NCBI GenBank assembly: GCA_036346275.1
Contig: CM070721.1
Location: 47,403,594-47,467,593, forward strand
DNA from: Otatea glauca
Taxonomy: Eukaryota; Streptophyta; Magnoliopsida; Poales; Poaceae
DNA length: 64,000 nucleotides
Reading direction: 5' to 3'
Shown: positions 23,839 to 36,263 of the stretch, one piece after another
Numbering within the stretch: the stretch's first letter is position 1
How the letters are laid out: each line of letters starts with the position of its first letter
Position numbers and translations under genes: made by a program
The notes under the pieces: model-generated
Told to the model about the DNA's origin: nothing
What the model saw: only the letters and a program-made list of their open reading frames with translations
The model's database searches: none

Positions 23839-24493
23839 GAATTCTGATTAAGGGTTAGACTTTTGTTAAACAAAACTTATTGGGATGGCAGGATGCCATG
23901 GAAAGTGGAAATTGACTTAGGTTTGGAAACTTGGTTTACTTGAAATCTTGAATCTATCTATTATTGTTATTTGTTTCTGATCTTTACAATCTATTTATTG
24001 TATTTGTTCATAAATCTTGCTTCTTGCAAAATAGCCATAATAGCCTTTTCCTTTGGAATAAGCCTTGCATATTGTTACATAGAATTGCATTACATGCACA
24101 ACTTGTTGAGTGCTTTATGTACTAACCCCTTGCAACACACAAAATCATCGGTTGAGAGAAGACTACAACTTGAAGGAGGAGAAGTTCTACGAGGAGGCGA
24201 ATATCTAGGAGTTGAACCTTGTCGGTTGCACGTGGCATATTGATGGGATTAAATCGACATTCTTCATTCATTGCTATTTATTTAATTTGAGTTGAAGCCA
24301 CCAAGGCCTCGCAAGTGTAAGTTTGACCTAAAGGTCGTTTAATAGTTCTATATTAATAGATGAAGTCTTTATTTATTATTCCGTTGTGTATGATTGTGAT
24401 ATTTCATCTATGTTGAGACTGTGTGCACTAGCTTGATCCTAGACTAGTGCTGAATACACAGAGGGTCCTGATTTGCATATTCGGGTCCCGACA

Positions 24494-25640
24494 GAGGTGG
24501 TATCAGAGCCATATTGACTATAGGTCTTGACCCTAGATAGTTTGGCCGTTTCTTAGGAGCTTCAAAAGTATTTTCTAAAAGAGAAAATTTAACTTGAAAG
24601 AATAATAAGTTCTTGACTTATCTTATTCTTCCATTCTTTCCCCTTTTGCTTAAATTATTCATCTTTCCCCACTGGTTTAAATATAAATCTTACCTAAGTT
24701 GTTCTAAGTAGTTAACGATGTTTCACACTTAGGGAGAAAGTATTGGGTGTCTTGCTACTGATCCTAAAGATCGTGAAGACAGGAACCGTCGAGCTGAAGG
24801 AAAAAGAAGTGGATCGATGAAGTGTTCCAGATGATAGAAGAACTAGTACTTTGGTGGCGATTGAGACTCATGTGTGAAGAGATCGTCGGTCTAAGATAGA
24901 AGTGTTACCCTTTTAGGCGATAGATTGTTGTGTGTTTAGGTTAATTTGGTTTTTTCTTGGTTCTTTGGGTGTGCGATATCGTTGCATAGCTTTTAGGCTT
25001 TGTAAGCAACCATACCAGGTTATTAATAATATTTGTATAAGTTATTGGGTTAAACTGCTCCCTGCACTAGGATTCTTGAACCTTATCTTTGCTTTTCTCC
25101 TCTTAACTAAACCACAGGTGGTCATCGGATGGAAAGGACGGACAACAACGATGATTTCGAGGCGATTCAAGTCGGTATAGTTGCTACTCTGGTGTTAGTA
25201 ATAAAGTAGATTGTGACCAACAGCCGTCCACCGTATCGTAGTGACAATTCAGAATTTGGATCAGTTATTCACCGCTCAAACCCAGCTCATGCAGACAATG
25301 ATACAACAGATGAATGTTATCAGTGCCAAAATCAATGCCCCTACAACCAGTCACCGCCACCTATTCACAGTCAAAGTTTGCCTTGTTCAAGAGGACCAAA
25401 CCACCTATGTTTGGTGGATCAGCCACTCTCAAAGATGCAGAAATCTAGCTTCGCGTCATAGAAGAAAGCGGCTTTGGTGCAATGTGAAGATGAGGAGAAG
25501 GTTCCCTCGCCACATGTCGATTGGAAGGAGATGCCTTGGAGTGGTGGAAGAACTATCGTGGTACCCACAAGACACGAAGAAATCACTTGGTTAGAGTTTG
25601 TCATTTGCTTTTCAACGATTCGTTGCTTTGTCAAATGTTA
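24494..25640 (+). pseudogene. Gypsy leader and gag remnant
   Basis: After the primer-binding site there is a leader similar to 58789 onward. A gag fragment follows at about 25200-25640: AQTQLMQTMIQQM near 25270 matches AQTQLMQTMMQQM at about 60130 in the last element. LEGDALEWWKNY near 25530 matches LEGTAAEWWENY near 60390, the core of the retrotransposon gag domain. Frames change several times. Similarity fades near 25640, so everything downstream (protease to 3' LTR) has been lost. Confidence 0.75.
24498..24510 (+). other. Primer-binding site, initiator-Met tRNA
   Basis: TGGTATCAGAGCC, complementary to the 3' end of initiator-Met tRNA, starts four bases after the LTR end. This spacing and primer are typical of chromovirus-type Ty3/gypsy elements. 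Confidence 0.9.
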
Positions 25641-25750
25641 GTATGACTACTGCAAGTTCAGAGAAGTGTACAACCCCTTTTCCCTATGTCATACCAGGAT
25701 GTTGTTCCTTAAAGTGTTGTCAACCAAACAAATGTTAGTAAGGAAAGAGT

Positions 25751-26310
25751 AGAGGTGGGTACTTGGGCCGTGCTTTTGTGGACTGGCCCAAGGCACAGTG
25801 GCATGGACCGGTCCAAAACACAGCCTGGCACGTTATTGTTTCTCGCTCGCTCGTCGCTCTCTCTCTCGTTCTTTCCTCGGATGACGGTGCTCCTCGCTCT
25901 CTCCACTCCTCTCACTGGCTCACTTGTTCATCGTTGAGGGATTGAGATATACGTGCGAGAGAGGGGAGAGAGCTGAGAGAGATTGAGAGAAACGGACGAG
26001 TTAGATTCAAGAATGAATAAAAATTAGTTTCTTTTCTCGTATTATTTGTGTTTATTGTCTTAGCCTCGTGTGTCTCTAGCTCCTTTCCTCTCATCGTTAT
26101 AGTGCAAATAGCCGAGTCTGGGCTAGCACTGCACGAAGTAGGCACGAAGCGCAAATGGCCCATACCTGGGCTCGCTGAAGGCAAGTCGGGCCGGCATGAC
26201 ACAGCACAGCACGGCGGGCACGATGGGCCGTCGCGGTCCGGTACGATTCAGGCACGAAGCACGATAAACCCGTGCCAGACCGGCCCGGCACGGCATGACG
26301 CCTACCTCTA
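25751..26310. mobile_element. Non-autonomous hAT element, 560 bp
   Basis: The left end is TAGAGGTGGG and the right end on the minus strand is TAGAGGTAGGCGTCATGCC. The flanks GGAAAGAG (25743-25750) and GGGAAGAG (26311-26318) agree at seven of eight bases, the 8-bp duplication of hAT elements. The right 220 bp, read on the minus strand, align with the left end of the 4.5-kb hAT element at 33455-33684, down to CGTCATGCC and GAGAGGAAA. It carries no transposase and must have been moved in trans. Confidence 0.92.
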
Positions 26311-26935
26311 GGGAAGAGGAGGGAGAAGGAGAAAAAGAGAATGAAGGAAAAGGGTATATTTGTCTTTTCGTAGCCTACCTAACGCACACTAATTGGAGAA
26401 GAAAACAATTTTTTTTGGGCAAATCAAGACAGGTAACTTTTAGTAGTATGAAAGGAATTTTTCATGTTTATACCATGTTGCCAACCGGTGGCTAGTTCAA
26501 CTGTAATCCATCCGTGCTATTTAGCTAAAAGCTAGAGTTTGAGTCTCACTAAGTACATGTTATGTAGTTACATAGTAGAATTTCTAGAAAAATAAATATT
26601 GATCTTGCCAACCTTTTGTTCCTAAGCTTTAAATGATATAACCGGTTGCACAAACCTTCAAGAAAAATGTTCTTAAGCCTTCGTTGTCTATATAATGTGA
26701 ACTGTATAGCAAAAGAAGTAAAGCACGCTAGGATTAAAATAGTAAAATGAAGGGGGTTGTTAATTAGCGGACAAGACTAATACTCCGTCCATTCTTTCTT
26801 TCTTTTTCCTCGTCGTTTTTACCTTTATGTCCTCAAAATATAACCTGCTGTTATTTTTTATACAATTTTGCACTAATATATTAATAAAATTATATTATTA
26901 TAAAATTATTTTGATTTTTAAATTTAATTATATAT
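26311..26935. other. Unassigned sequence with a MITE-like end
   Basis: No gene is visible. TACTCCGTCCATTC near 26781 resembles a Stowaway (Tc1/mariner MITE) terminus, followed by AT-rich sequence into which the solo LTR at 26936 is inserted. The far half of the MITE would then lie after 31937, but I cannot place its other end. Confidence 0.35.
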
Positions 26936-29900
26936 TGTGAGACCCCGTTCAGATGAACAGGAACCTCCATGTGATTACTGTGCTATTCTCTGGATCAGTA
27001 GCTAGCACTCACATGTTTACAACATTTGTAACATAACCAAACTCGCAAGACACACAAAGTCCTTACATACAAGCAGTAATTATACAGAGTTTAGTACAAA
27101 TCAAAAGCTGTACAGCGGAAACATAAAGACAGACAAATAAACTCCAAAAAGCCTTGTGGTTGCCCACTAAACTCTAAGACAACTGACTAGGCACCCTAGA
27201 AGAAACCATCGTCGAAACCCCCGAGACCTGCCTAGAAGAGAGCGTCATCTGGCAAATCGCAGTCTTCGTCCTCTGAGACAGCAGATGCAAGATTGAGTAC
27301 ATTGGTACTCAGCAAGTCTTATAGTGGTTCACAGATGCAAAAAAATTAATATGCAGGCTGAACAATAAACAGGCTATGGTTATTTTGCAGTTGTACAAAA
27401 GCATTAAAAAGTATAAATATGCTAGATTGCAACATCGTAGTTTAAGAAAAGCAATTGTGAAACAATATGTTAAGCAAATAACCCAGATTTTCAACCCAGT
27501 CTACCCGACTGCATAGGTCCCCGATGTCGATCCTTTGACACAAAAGCTGGTTGTAAAACGGTTTCCCAAACCAATCCCATTTTTCAGAAAATACCAATAG
27601 ACTTTAACATTGGGAGGATTTTCCCCAAGTGCCCATTACCGCGAGCGTAGCTAATCGATTAGATTTTATACTCTGCAGAGGTGTACACTTTACCCACAAG
27701 GAATGATCAACCTTTATGCTAGGCCATACGACACACTTCCTTTGGTGTGCTGGCAAGGAGATCATACAAAGTCGTTACATTATCTAGACGTGGCTTTACA
27801 CCAGCCCGGGACGTTGGCCCTCGCCCTGAAAACAGAGACACTCACCCAAGTCGTGGATCCACATTTATCACACCCAACACCACGTCTCTGTCCATGGCGA
27901 GGCGTACACCGTTGCATTGGTATGTAGAAACCCCTACAAGCAGACCTGACCGGAATGCCTGTGCTAACTCCCGTCTTCCTTAGATGCAAAGCCACATCTA
28001 AACAACTTAATAGGCTAAGACTGTCCCATACCAACCCTCGTGGTTGTACGGAAATATGGATCTACAACATCCCATTTGCTTGGTCTTTAATCCGACACGG
28101 GCGATACTCCACCCTATACTACGTGCAATTCCCTTGCACAACCGGCTATTGCCAATAATCACCCGCGTCAAACCATAGTTTTATTTGGGGGGTTTTATAG
28201 CAAACTACCAGATCATTTCCCAAAAAGGACCATACATTGGTTGAAAAGACTGAAAACAAATTACGAATAGCTTAAGCAGGAATATTATGCTAGCGGTTAT
28301 ACCCAAAATGACATTAAGTATGTCTAGTTCAAACTAAGGTTTACAAGGTTCACATGTCCATATAGATTAAGGTAAACTATAATGTACAGGATTAACTACA
28401 GTTCCAACCCAAATTAGCACTTCTATGGAGAATTATCCGGATGCATCATACATAGACAAAAACAACATAATGTAGGTAAATTATCGGGTTCAATATGCTC
28501 AAGGGGTTGCTTGCCTTGCAGCTCACTGTCTGGTACAAACTCTGGATCTGCGACAGAGTCGTCTTCCGCCTTGAGAACGTCGGGGTCTACACAACGAGAA
28601 AACAAGAGAAAAATAAGAACATCAATAAACGTCAAATAGGCAAAAAGAAAACAGATAGCGAAGATCAACACAATCACACCAAGACAGGGATTGCTTTAAA
28701 CGAATTATCTTTATTTACATTTCGAATTCAAGATACAAAAATCATTTAGATTAAGGAAAGCTAGTTCATTAGCTTCTTTAGAAGGTGACGTGGAAGAGTA
28801 GCTCTGAAAACCAACTCTTGTTCTTTTCTCTGATTCACAAAATGAACTTCCAAAAACTATGACATTTAGGGTTATTTGACTATTAAAATTTATGTGCAAC
28901 ACTTAATGAAATAAGGATTTTAATCCTGAACAAGCTAGAATATACTTTGGTTAACAATCTTAATGGTTTTTCCTAAATTTTTGGGTTTAGACAAGATATA
29001 AAACTTACTGCCAAAAAGGCTTAATCGAAATTCTAACTTGGCTACAGAACTGGACTAAGGAAGCTGAACAATATCACTTAAGGGTATTACACTAACGAAA
29101 ACTAAGCAAAGCTTAGCTTATTAATAAGATCTTTTCTTGGAACCTAGAAGCACATACTTTTAACATCGTTTCTATGCTATCCATCATAAAATCCTCACTT
29201 AGAAGAGATATTCCACACGCTACCAAATATGCTTAAGTGATTCAATTACTTTGAAAACATAACAACTAGACTTTTGTTGCTAGCTTACATTACAAGCAAA
29301 TCTTTACAAAGTGATATTATTTCTTCAGAACATAACAGCATGAACTTTGTAGAATACTACTAAGCTGATTCCACAATTCCTTCTATTTAGAAACATCATT
29401 TTATTTGCTATTCAAAAGACCTAAATGACCACAAAAACAACCCTATAGCATCTCAACTTCCACATTCATTTGCAACCAGACCACTCATCAACTTTTATTC
29501 ATTTTCTTGCTAGTATCAGGGTATAGTCTTACAAACATTCTAAATCTGAATTTGAATTGTTTTGAACCTAATCATAGCAGATTACATCTATGTTTACCAT
29601 TATAACTACTACTTTTCCTTCACTAGTAAAGCATCACCCATACTTTTTCCTAAACATTTTTACACAAATGAGCTTGCACTGGCACATGCTTCTTCAACTA
29701 AAGTTTTATCCATACAAACTTCAATTTGTATATGTTTCACTCACTTATCCTTTTACATATTAATATTTCATTCTGTTTGAACATAAGGTTTAACTAAGAA
29801 ATCTGTAATCATTTTTACACAATTGAAGTGCTCACATCCAGTGGTTTCATAAAACTTATCTCATTCCATTTAAACTTTATCTGAAAATATTTTAATTAAA

Positions 29901-31937
29901 TGGTCCTACTCACACCTAAGTGTCTCTTTGAACTTTCTAAAATTGCACACTACTCATATTTAACTAATTTTTGTATATTCTGAATCTACGAAATTTTATA
30001 TGAATTTAGAATTTAGTTTCACTAAATTTGGAGCTTTGGTTCAAAAGTTATTAGCATTTGAATCTACTCGGTTTCTGAAAAACCACCAAAATCCCAAAAC
30101 CCGTTTTCTCTATTGGAAAGCGCCTTCCTCTACGCACGCCTGGGCACGTTCAAACGCGCTGACCCACTGACCGATGGGGTCCACCAGTCAGCGACAGAGG
30201 ACAGGGGGTTTCGATTTCCGGCTCGCCGCTGACGAACCAGCTCCTCCGCGACTGAATGGGTTCTACTAACACCTTCAGCGCGTCAAGGCGAACCTAGGGA
30301 TGGCACCAATTCGACGGACGAAGGTCGGGAGGATGGTCGTCACCACAGAGGTGCGGCAGCGCCATGGCCGAGCGGGCGAAAGCTCAACCAACGGCCGATT
30401 TTCCGACGAGCTAGGGTTGGGTGAGCTACAGTGGCACGAGGGGATTCGGACTCACCAGGTAGCCGGGTCGGACAAGGTTTAGAACGAGCTGCCACCGTGC
30501 GCCCGCCGGAAAGAAGAAGGGCAGCGGTGCGGCACTACTGCAGGCAAAAACAAACCAAATTGGCGGTTGATCAGTAACCCTGCGGTGCTCAGGAAGCTCA
30601 AAGTGGAGTCGATTCAAAGGATTGGGGCAGATTGACCTCTACCACCGATTCCCCCCTTTTTCTCGAGTTCTGGCGGAAGGAGAAGAAGAATTGGCTGTAG
30701 GGCTCTCAGTGCAAAAGCGAGGCAGTGAAAATGAGAAGGAGTGCAGCTGCGACGCGAAGCGAACGCCTTTAGCCAACGGGAGTGATCGCGCTCGCATTAT
30801 GGGTGCACGGCCTCGGTCGCTGCCGCTGTGCTTGCGCGGTGAAGTGGCGCAGCCTCTTTCCCAGTGCAGCTCGACGAAGGATAGCCAGCATAGTCGTAGA
30901 ATGGGCAGCACGCGACGTGGCCGGAGAAATAGCGGCGATTGGACGGCAAGGACAGAGGCGCCATCTCCTCACCTCGGTCGGGAGAAGAAAGGGGAGAAGA
31001 ACGGTGCACTCTGAGGCTGACGAGTGGGACCAGGGCCCACTGAAAGTGACCCGAGGTTCGCCTCAGCCTCGTCAGCGCGACGAGCTTCAACAGGTGCCGG
31101 GCCCACTTGTCGGTGAGAGGAGACGTTAAATGTGACGGGACTGGACAAGAATTCTCCGGATTTTGCATGAGTTTAAGCATCAATTTCAGCCTAAATTTTA
31201 CGAAAATTTTTGACCATATCCTACTGGGAGTCGGACGTCTCCTGTAAAATTTCGAGATAAAAAAACCCTTTAGATGATTTACTAAAATTCTGACACTGTG
31301 CCCTGCCCTAAATCTTCATTTCAGACTTTGATTTATTCAAGGACTTATCTCGCAAGATCTATTTTTTAAACTTTTTGGTAAGGTTTAGTTTCCCCCAAGA
31401 GTATCACCATAAAATTGTCAGGTTGATAACACTTGTAGTTATTTTACTAAAATTCTGACATTCAATTCTTCCATTTTCTGAAGCCACTGTAATTGAATTT
31501 TTAAAAGGCACAAACTAGCTTATTAACTCATGTAAATTTTACCAGCGATAGGCTCTACACTCAGAGCACTATGGTAATTTTCTTGACCCTAGATAGACAT
31601 CGACCATTTTTTATTTAAATTTTTGGTTTACTGTTTTTAGTCAAAGGATGGTTATATAAATTATTTATTCCCAATCCTGTGCATGGAAATTTTGTTTATT
31701 GGTCTCACTGAGATGCCAGTGCAGCTAGGGTCACATAGAAATTTTTATTACTTTTTACCACCTTCCTTTTTATCTTTTTACCTCTTTCCCATTTCTCAAT
31801 TTCTTTAATCAAGCTTTCACACAATATAAAACTCCAAGAAAACAAATAAAAATGAATAACACCAGAAAAACTCATAAACATTTTTTTTTCAATTTCATCC
31901 GTACATTTTCTCTGTTTGAACTTTTTAGGATATTACA
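26936..31937 (-). mobile_element. 5.0-kb solo LTR of a gypsy element, TATAT target duplication
   Basis: On the minus strand it starts TGTAATATCCTAAAAAG at 31937 and ends GGGGTCTCACA at 26936. The flanks are TATAT at 26931-26935 and TATAT at 31938-31942, a perfect 5-bp duplication. No internal region or second LTR is present, so this is a solo LTR left by recombination. A GC-rich part at 30120-31130 is the presumed promoter and leader on the minus strand. The short overlapping open frames there, up to 130 codons, are not genes. Confidence 0.92.
27633..27698 (-). other. Conserved LTR block, copy 4 (minus strand)
   Basis: On the minus strand this reads GTGGGTAAAGTGTACACC, then the perfect CTCTGCAGAG palindrome and a diverged CTAATCGATTAG dyad. 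It is the most diverged family that still carries the block. Confidence 0.7.
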
Positions 31938-32439
31938 TATATGTTTTAACAAGTGATAAATGTATGCGTCTCTGTTATACTCTCTAAAAAAATGTAAAGT
32001 GCAACCAGGACCTCACGCGGAGAGTTAGCGTGGCAAGGCTTTGCTGCAGGCAAAAACAAGTGAATTTTTCGCTATTTTCCCCCTCACCTACCATTTTTGC
32101 AAGTACGTTTCTCCTCCGAATAAATTTAAAAAAATACCTTTTTCCTCGATCATAGAAGGCGCTATAGGCAATATGTGTTATTTACGACACTCTCGTACCA
32201 CAGAAGTACAATCCATCACGGTAGCGGTAGCTCTAGGCTTGGCAGGTCACATGCCATGCAGTATGAGCTCTACATCAAGACCTGCTGAGCAAGCCTAGCT
32301 CGATAGGTAGGTGCATGGTTAATTAGTCCCTTAACTAAGAAAATTCACTTAATTAGTGACTTAATTAAATAATTAAGTAATTAAATAAGTGACTAGAGAT
32401 AGTGCAGTCAACCTTTTTTTAACTTTAATTACTATATAT

Positions 32440-32638
32440 AAAAAACTATTTAGATTGAGAATGTGAATATGGTATCATTAGATTAGTCATGAGAAATATT
32501 TTTATAATATAATAACGTTATATTTTTTATGAACATATTCATATAAAAAATAGCTGTCAAAGTTGTATATCAAAGACCATATCGATGTCTAAAACATCGT
32601 ACGTTTTTTATAAATTAAGAGAGTATATAGTTATACAT
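32440..32638. mobile_element. Stowaway-like MITE fragment
   Basis: GTCAAAGTTGTATATCAAAG followed by GATGTCTAAAACATCGTACG and ending near TAAGAGAGTATA has the layout of the 3' half of a Tc1/mariner-type Stowaway MITE with a mutated end. The matching start is unclear. Confidence 0.4.
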
Positions 32639-33004
32639 TAAAATAATTTCATGTATAGACAATCCATCGATATATTCTTCCACATGCAGAATAAAGAATT
32701 ACTAATCACTACTGGGCTTCAGGAACATATGATTCACCCATCCAGCTGTCCTGAAGAAGATGCCACAAGCAATGAGAAAGTTTGGGGTCTAGTGGTAGCG
32801 TATTCGTCGCTTGCCCCCAAAGCAACGCATGCCATAATAATATGCTAATCTTCCCGTGGAAACATGCAAATCCACCGAGCTAATTAACTTTGGTAGCCTA
32901 GCCTCCGAGTAGGAGGAGAACGATCATGTAGCATTCATTATCTTTCATGCAAGTTGTTGCACCGCATCACACTCGTAGGCTAGCTAGCTAGCTCCTAACC
33001 CTAG

Positions 33005-33125
33005 AGATGCTCACGGGTTTATTAAGCGGTAATAACTTTGACTAGCCAAAAATCGTCTTCCCATGTACAGATGCTCACGGGTTTATTAAGCGGTAATCAG
33101 TTTGATCGGCTAAAAATCGTCTTCG
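33005..33125. repeat. 64-bp tandem duplication
   Basis: AGATGCTCACGGGTTTATTA is repeated at 33005 and 33069, each copy running on to CCAAAAATCGTCTTC or CTAAAAATCGTCTTC. The copies differ at a few positions. Confidence 0.9.
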
Positions 33126-34149
33126 CAACGGTGGACGGCTGTCCGAACTCACCGACGATGAGAAGTGAAACTTCAGTACAGTTTAACCGTTGTCAGGTAC
33201 CGTAAAAATCGTGTCTTCTCGGAAGAACTCTTAGCCGTAGTTTGACTTTGTCTAGACCCTATAAATCTTCTTAGCTCCAGCCGGTCCCTTGCATTCTGAT
33301 GCTATTGTTCTCTCGTTCTTTACAGCCGTTCGTGCTAATGCTGTGAGATGCTACGAAAAGCATGTGTCAAACTCAAAATTAAACCCTGACATCCGATCAC
33401 TTATCCGATAATGACAAGCAATTAACCAGTGGTTTGCTCGACGGTGATCGGAGGTAGAGGTGGGCGTCATGCCGGGCCGGGCCGGCCCGACACGGCCCAT
33501 CGTGCTTCGGGCCGGAATAGTGCTGGGCCGCGACGGCCCGTCGTGCCTACTGTGCCGGGCCGTGCCGGCCCGGCTCGCTTTCGGTGAGCCCAAGCACGGC
33601 CTATTTACGCTTTGTGCCTACTTCGTGCTGTGCCGGCCCAAACCCGGTCCATTTACACTATTGCGACGAGAGGAAATGACCTAAATTTGCTTGTAGTAGC
33701 GGACGTACGCGATGCTACGGTGCAACGAATGTATAGCCACCTTGATCAAAGAAATATGTAAATCTACAATCGAGCAACACACATTCGCTTAGATCATCCA
33801 AAATAAAGTGGGGCCATGCATTATGGCAATTAATTAAATCGTTATTAACGAACACACATTCGTTCTCTTGTGTATCTCTAGACAAATTAGCAAAGTAAGT
33901 AAATAAATGACAAGAAGAAATGTGCACGCAAAGTAAGGACTAAATGAAAGCATGCAAAAGAAACATCCTGTGTGGATATCAGTATTGCTAGCAATGCACA
34001 CAAATATTGGGGGAAAAAGAAGTAAATTTTATTAAATCTTGAATATGTACAGAGTTATTGCCTCGTTAAAAACCTTACACCACGTGTGTAGGTACCCCGT
34101 AAGGAAAAGAGTCTGATAACTACATTTATATACATAGACTATCCGATGC

Positions 34150-36263
34150 TGAGATTGTCAAAGTTGGCTACCGCGTCCATGATCTCCTGATCCTCTGGCT
34201 GATGTTGTATCCCCTCATCTGCACGCTCTCAGTCTTTGAGGCATGTAATTGCCTCAACCATTTCAGGTTTGAGAGACGACCTCCTCGGCTCAAGTATCCT
34301 CCCCACCAAACTGAAAGTGGATTCCGACGAGACAGTGGACACCGGAACCGTAAGTACATCCCGTGTGAAATGGGATAGCACGGGGTAAATACGTTGGTTA
34401 TTCTTCCACCACAAAAGCAAGTTAAGTTGATTTTTCTCGTTCATGTCAAGCTCGACTCCACGAAAGGCGCATCAAGGTAGTGGTTGATCTCTACCAGTGG
34501 ATTCCATTGCAGCATGCTCGGCGTTTCGAAGACGAACCAAACGACTTGCCTTTCAGCTTCTTCCACATGTTTGAAGCGATCAAACTGCCTCGTGCTTGTT
34601 GCGTTGTTGAGGTAGATCTTCGTGCTTCACTTCTGGTGCCAAACTTCTCGTACTATTTGTCGAAAACTCTGAAAAACTCGTTATAAACATAAGTATAAGC
34701 CTCAGAGAAATCAAGATTGAATGCCTCACCTATTCCCTCGAAGGCGCCTTGCAAGTCAGAAAATTTTCTCTGAGGATCTAAAATGACAGCAAACAGTACA
34801 GATGTGGAATAGCTTGAAAATATTTTAAAATTTTTTGCTCTATTGGTTCTATAATGGGACGTAAAATATAATTACCTCTATTTTCTTTAAAAGCATTAGT
34901 AATAAGCCAAAGCCACTCGATAACTAAACAAGAAGTTGGGTAGTACACACCAGATAATTGTTTAGTTGCATCGTAAATTTTTTAAAAAAATTACGAAAAT
35001 GACTAGCAATTATCCAATCCATGTCAGTAACCAATACCTCACCATTATTGCAGTTGACGAAGATAGTGATAATGTGCTCGTAGTCTTCGCACCGATGCAG
35101 CATAGTATAAGTTGAGTTCTATCTAACCTTCATATCAAGGTTGAATCTTCTTGGTTTCATATTATTGGCTTTGCAGTACTCTGAGAACTGGGCAAACTTT
35201 ACAGGTGAATTAGTAATAAAATCGATAGCACTACGTATGACCTCCAAAGTAGGTTTTATTACATGCAAACCTGCCTGTACAATGAGATTAATAATATGGT
35301 ATACGCACCTCTGGTGGAGTACAAAACCTCCAATATAAGTCTCCAGGTGCGGTGAGAGATGCTCCATAGCCATTGTGTTAGCTAATGCATTGTCAAGAGT
35401 AATGGAAACAATTCTACTTTCTATTTTAAAGTCATTAATAACCTCAAGTATACGGGTAGCGATAGCATGCCCAATGTGTGACTCCGAGATTGGCCTAAAC
35501 CCTATGACCCTTTTTTTAGTACGTACTCGTCATCTAGGTAGTGCGCAACAACACTAATATATGCTGCTCTTTGGTGAGAGGAAATCCATATATTAGATGT
35601 TAATGCAAAGGAAAAAGTAAGTGTCATAAAGGTCTGTTTTAGCATTTCTAGTTTATTTTTAAATATTTTACAAATATCACGTGTAGTTATTCTTCAACTA
35701 ATATGTTGGTATTGCGGGCAAAAACCACGTTGCACTATTTTCTCAAAATTAGAGCTCTCACCCGTTCTAAGTAGAAGATCCTCCGTAACTATGTAACGTG
35801 CAATTTCGTCTCTAGCTACGTCGGCGTTGTACACCCATGTGCTTACCGAACCGTCGGTGTTGAAGTTGAGCTGTGTCTGCACGCCCTCACTCGGCCTCCG
35901 TCCGACCGATATCTTCCTCAAGTAATTCTCCGTGTGTCTCTTTAGATGACCTGTACCACCACATGCACGTGCAGATAATTTAGCTTGACAGTACTTGCAA
36001 ATAGCATACACTACGTCATGTACGTCCACAGTTTCGACGGTTCTGTCCATATGTTGCCAGCACCACGCGCGTCAAGTGCTGGATATGGATGCCCGTGTTG
36101 GCTGCATCGATATGTCGGGCTGCGTGTTCGGTGTGGATACCGACGCCCGTCCTGGATACACCGAGGTAGCAGCATCCGAGCTTGGTGCATCCGAAGTGTA
36201 TGAGGCATCCTCGATGATGTGCGTGCCGTCTAGATGACGGTCATCCATGCCGTAGTCTCCCAT
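34150..36263 (-). pseudogene. hAT transposase gene, decayed
   Basis: A candidate start is at 36263, the only in-frame Met of a piece that ends at 36072. A BED-type zinc finger follows at about 36000-35930 (CKYC, then HLKRH), then TGESSNFEKIVQRGF near 35720. The central region has CVYHIINLIVQAGL near 35300. The hallmark RWNSTY motif is present near 35115 with its Trp codon changed to TAG. The C-terminal hAT dimerisation domain is at 34444-34229 (LLLWWKNN, STVSSESTFSLVGRIL, RRSSLKPEMVEA). The gene once encoded a full cut-and-paste transposase acting in the nucleus. Several frame breaks and the nonsense change rule out function now. Confidence 0.88.

Larger units (their letters stand above)
20315..24493 (+). 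mobile_element. Complete 4.2-kb gypsy LTR (Tekay/Del type)
   Basis: It starts TGTAACATCCCAAAATTTGG and ends GGGTCCCGACA, followed by an initiator-Met primer-binding site. It is therefore a 5' LTR. The interior holds an AT-rich start, a TATA box at 20949 and a GC-richer leader to about 22900. The 3' half from 22920 resembles positions 160-1690. The short ORFs within are not genes. Confidence 0.9.
31938..33454. other. Intergenic sequence without recognised gene
   Basis: This is AT-rich to mixed sequence between the solo LTR and the hAT element. I see a Stowaway-like fragment, a 64-bp tandem duplication and short low-complexity runs. The open frames are short and show no domain. Confidence 0.4.

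Noticed and set aside
30300..31183. ORFs up to 130 codons on both strands, resembling a small gene
   Set aside because: They lie inside the solo LTR at the place of its GC-rich promoter and leader, without a domain or consistent frame.
26785..31990. A single Stowaway MITE split by the solo LTR
   Set aside because: The left end is MITE-like, but I could not find a convincing matching right end after 31937, so only the left resemblance is noted.
30536..32061. CTGCAGGCAAAAACAA-like word at both 30538 and 32043
   Set aside because: The shared word is under 20 bp and flanking sequence does not match, so I take it as chance and not a target or duplication.
32780..32815. TCTAGTGGTAGCG, resembling a tRNA A box
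   Set aside because: There is no B box, no cloverleaf and no acceptor pairing at suitable distance, so it is not called a tRNA gene or SINE.
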